Origin: Meloidogyne chitwoodi
Lineage: Eukaryota; Nematoda; Chromadorea; Rhabditida; Meloidogynidae
Direction: 5' to 3'
Assembly: GCA_015183035.1 (NCBI GenBank)
Contig: JACZZP010000001.1
Span: forward strand, 1,798,001 to 1,862,000
DNA length: 64,000 nucleotides
Below are positions 62,454 to 64,000 of the stretch, piece by piece (the first letter of the stretch is position 1; the number at the start of each line of letters is the position of its first letter). The notes under the pieces were generated by a model. It worked only from the letters and a program-made list of their open reading frames with translations, did not search any database and was not told the DNA's origin. The position numbers and the translations under genes were made by a program.

Positions 62454-64000
62454 TTAAACATTAAAAATTCCTTCTTCATCTTCACTATTATTTTTATTAA
62501 AATTATTTTCTTCTTCTTCTATTTCTTCATCTTCTAAAAAAGTAAAAGAATCTTTAATTTTATTAAATAAAGATTCTGAATATTTTATTCCAATTTCAAG
62601 TAAAGCAATTGTTAAATTATCAACATCACGCACTTTTTTTAAAATAAATAAATAAGTTTTAATTAATAAATTTACTTGTTATATTATCAATTATTAAATT
62701 ATTATTATTTTCATAATTATTATTAATTAAATTAATTAAATTAAATTCTCCAATACATAAATCATCTAATTCACCATTATTTTCTTTTTCTATAACTAAA
62801 GTAAAAGAAATTCCAATATTTAATTCAGTCCATTGTTTAAGAAGATTAACTCTTTTATGATCAAGAATATATGCTTAAAATAAAATAAATATTTTTATTT
62901 ATTTATTTTACATTTTTGACAATCAAAATTTAATTCTTCAGAATATTTTAAATTAACTATTTTATCAGTTTCACATAAATCTCTAGAAATATCTAATAAA
63001 TTCCATTCTACAAATATTCTACTACCATTTTGATTAGTTAAAATAGAAGAAGAAGAATTTTCAATTAAATTTAATTTTCCAATAAAAATATTTAAAATAA
63101 AAGGTTCTTTTTCTTCTTGTAAATTTTCATTGTTTTCATTAATTGATTCTTCTTTTCTTATCTAAAAAATAAATTATTTAATAAAAATTAATTTACTCTA
63201 ATAATAGAAGGAGTTGTTGGAATAGCTTTAATATTTATTTGCCTTTTTTTATTTTTTAATTGTTTTTTCTTCTCTTTTTTATTTTTATCTTCTTCTTCTT
63301 CTTCTTTTGAATTTAATTCATAAGAAGAAATATTAGAATGAGAAGAAGAATCATCAATACTTTCAGTAAAAGAAGAAATAGAACTAGCTAAATTAAAATA
63401 ATTATTATTTAATTAATTATTTTTTTAAAAATACGAGGAATTGAAGAATGTAAAGGATCACTAAATTCAACAACTTTTTTATTTATTAATTCATTTGGTG
63501 AATTATTTGTTTGTTCAATAATAATAGTTTTTGACTGTAATAATATTTTAATTAATTAATTTATTTTTTTACCTTTCTTTGTGCTGGAATTGGTGGTAAT
63601 TCTCTTAAAAAAGATTGTTCAATTTCTTTTATTTTATTTATTTCATTATTATTATCTAAAATATTATTATCCATTGTATATGTAGCATCTGATTTAAAAG
63701 AAATATTATCTTCTTCTTCTTCTTCTTTATTTAATATTATATTTTCTTCAAAAGAATTATTAGAAGATGATGATTTTGGTGATTGAATAATTATTTCAGA
63801 TATTTTATTACTTTAAATATATTTTTAATTTATTTAAAATAATAAATTTAAAATAACCTGCTATCTGAAGAAGAATAATTATTATTATTTTCTTCATTAA
63901 TATTTTCTAATAAATGTTCTTCTTTTATTAAATTAATATCTTTTTCTATTTTTTGTTCAATTTTATTAGAGAGAAGATTATTTCTTAATTCTAATTCTGC
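62454..64000 (-). CDS. RPGRIP1L/MKS5-like ciliary transition-zone protein, C-terminal part
   Basis: The 5' part is beyond the window. Minus-strand exons nearer the window edge are Glu/Ser-rich and low-complexity. The last exons form a C2-like domain: PFILNIFIGKLNLIENSSSS, SRIFVEWNLLDISRD, IVNLKYSEELNFDCQK, YILDHKRVNLLKQWTELNIG, ISFTLVIEKENNGELDDLCI, GEFNLINLI, then VRDVDNLTIALLEIGIKYSE, and an acidic tail ending EDEEGIFNV. The order FVE-x-x-LD, E-L-F, L-F-x-V, C-x-x-G, L-x-V/I-x-x-x-x-A/G-I is that of the C-terminal RPGR-interacting C2 domain of RPGRIP1/RPGRIP1L. The assignment rests on this motif order, not on strong identity. In worms this protein (mks-5) organises the ciliary transition zone of sensory neurons. 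Confidence 0.55.

Noticed and set aside
1..64000. CRISPR array, bacterial operon or rRNA
   Set aside because: Nothing of the kind is visible; gene structure is uniformly that of a nematode nuclear genome.

Overview
The window is AT-rich eukaryotic DNA. Genes are densely packed and broken by many short introns, mostly 40-60 bp. Sequences flanking several start codons look like spliced-leader acceptors, and the genes have nematode character: a DUF1647-type protein, worm-type TTBK-like kinases, a divergent nuclear receptor, a CAP/venom-allergen protein and a dystrophin related to C. elegans DYS-1. The very high AT content, tiny introns and secreted cysteine-rich or CAP proteins fit a plant-parasitic tylenchid such as Meloidogyne. 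The genus is an inference.

Layout. 1-3615: 3' part of an S9 serine peptidase (+), convergent with a DUF1647-like gene (-). 3847-5818: a 160-bp MITE, then copy 1 of a TTBK-like kinase (+). 6826-7375: a small secreted Cys-rich protein (+). 8262-11292: an unidentified gene and SLC30A9 (-). 11709-13386: a large terminal-inverted-repeat element with a foldback nested inside it. 13425-15732: a nuclear hormone receptor (+) whose last intron holds an internally deleted Merlin-like transposon. 17345-19059: a secreted Ser/Lys/His-rich protein (+). 19588-24041: NAA40, ALKBH7 and TBCB (-), spaced like an operon. 24358-28105: baf-1 and an SLC25 nucleotide carrier (+), the carrier with a GG...CC foldback in an intron. 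28907-33281: SLC26 anion transporter (+). 33521-35098: an FKB-6-like TPR immunophilin lacking the usual first FKBP domain (-). 37393-39002: CAP protein (+). 39472-61865: a complete 22-kb dystrophin gene (-). Its 4.6-kb intron contains kinase copy 2 (+) on the opposite strand. 62454-64000: the C-terminal part of an RPGRIP1L/MKS5-like ciliary protein (-).

The most interesting structures are these: (i) a recent DNA-level duplication of about 1.5 kb that placed a kinase gene inside a dystrophin intron, with amino-acid changes concentrated in the kinase activation segment; (ii) a set of foldback and Merlin-type elements with clear 8-9 bp target-site duplications, all in introns or intergenic DNA; (iii) recurrent GC-AG introns, including one kept in both kinase copies; (iv) candidate secreted pioneer proteins. 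I found no CRISPR array, rRNA or convincing tRNA.
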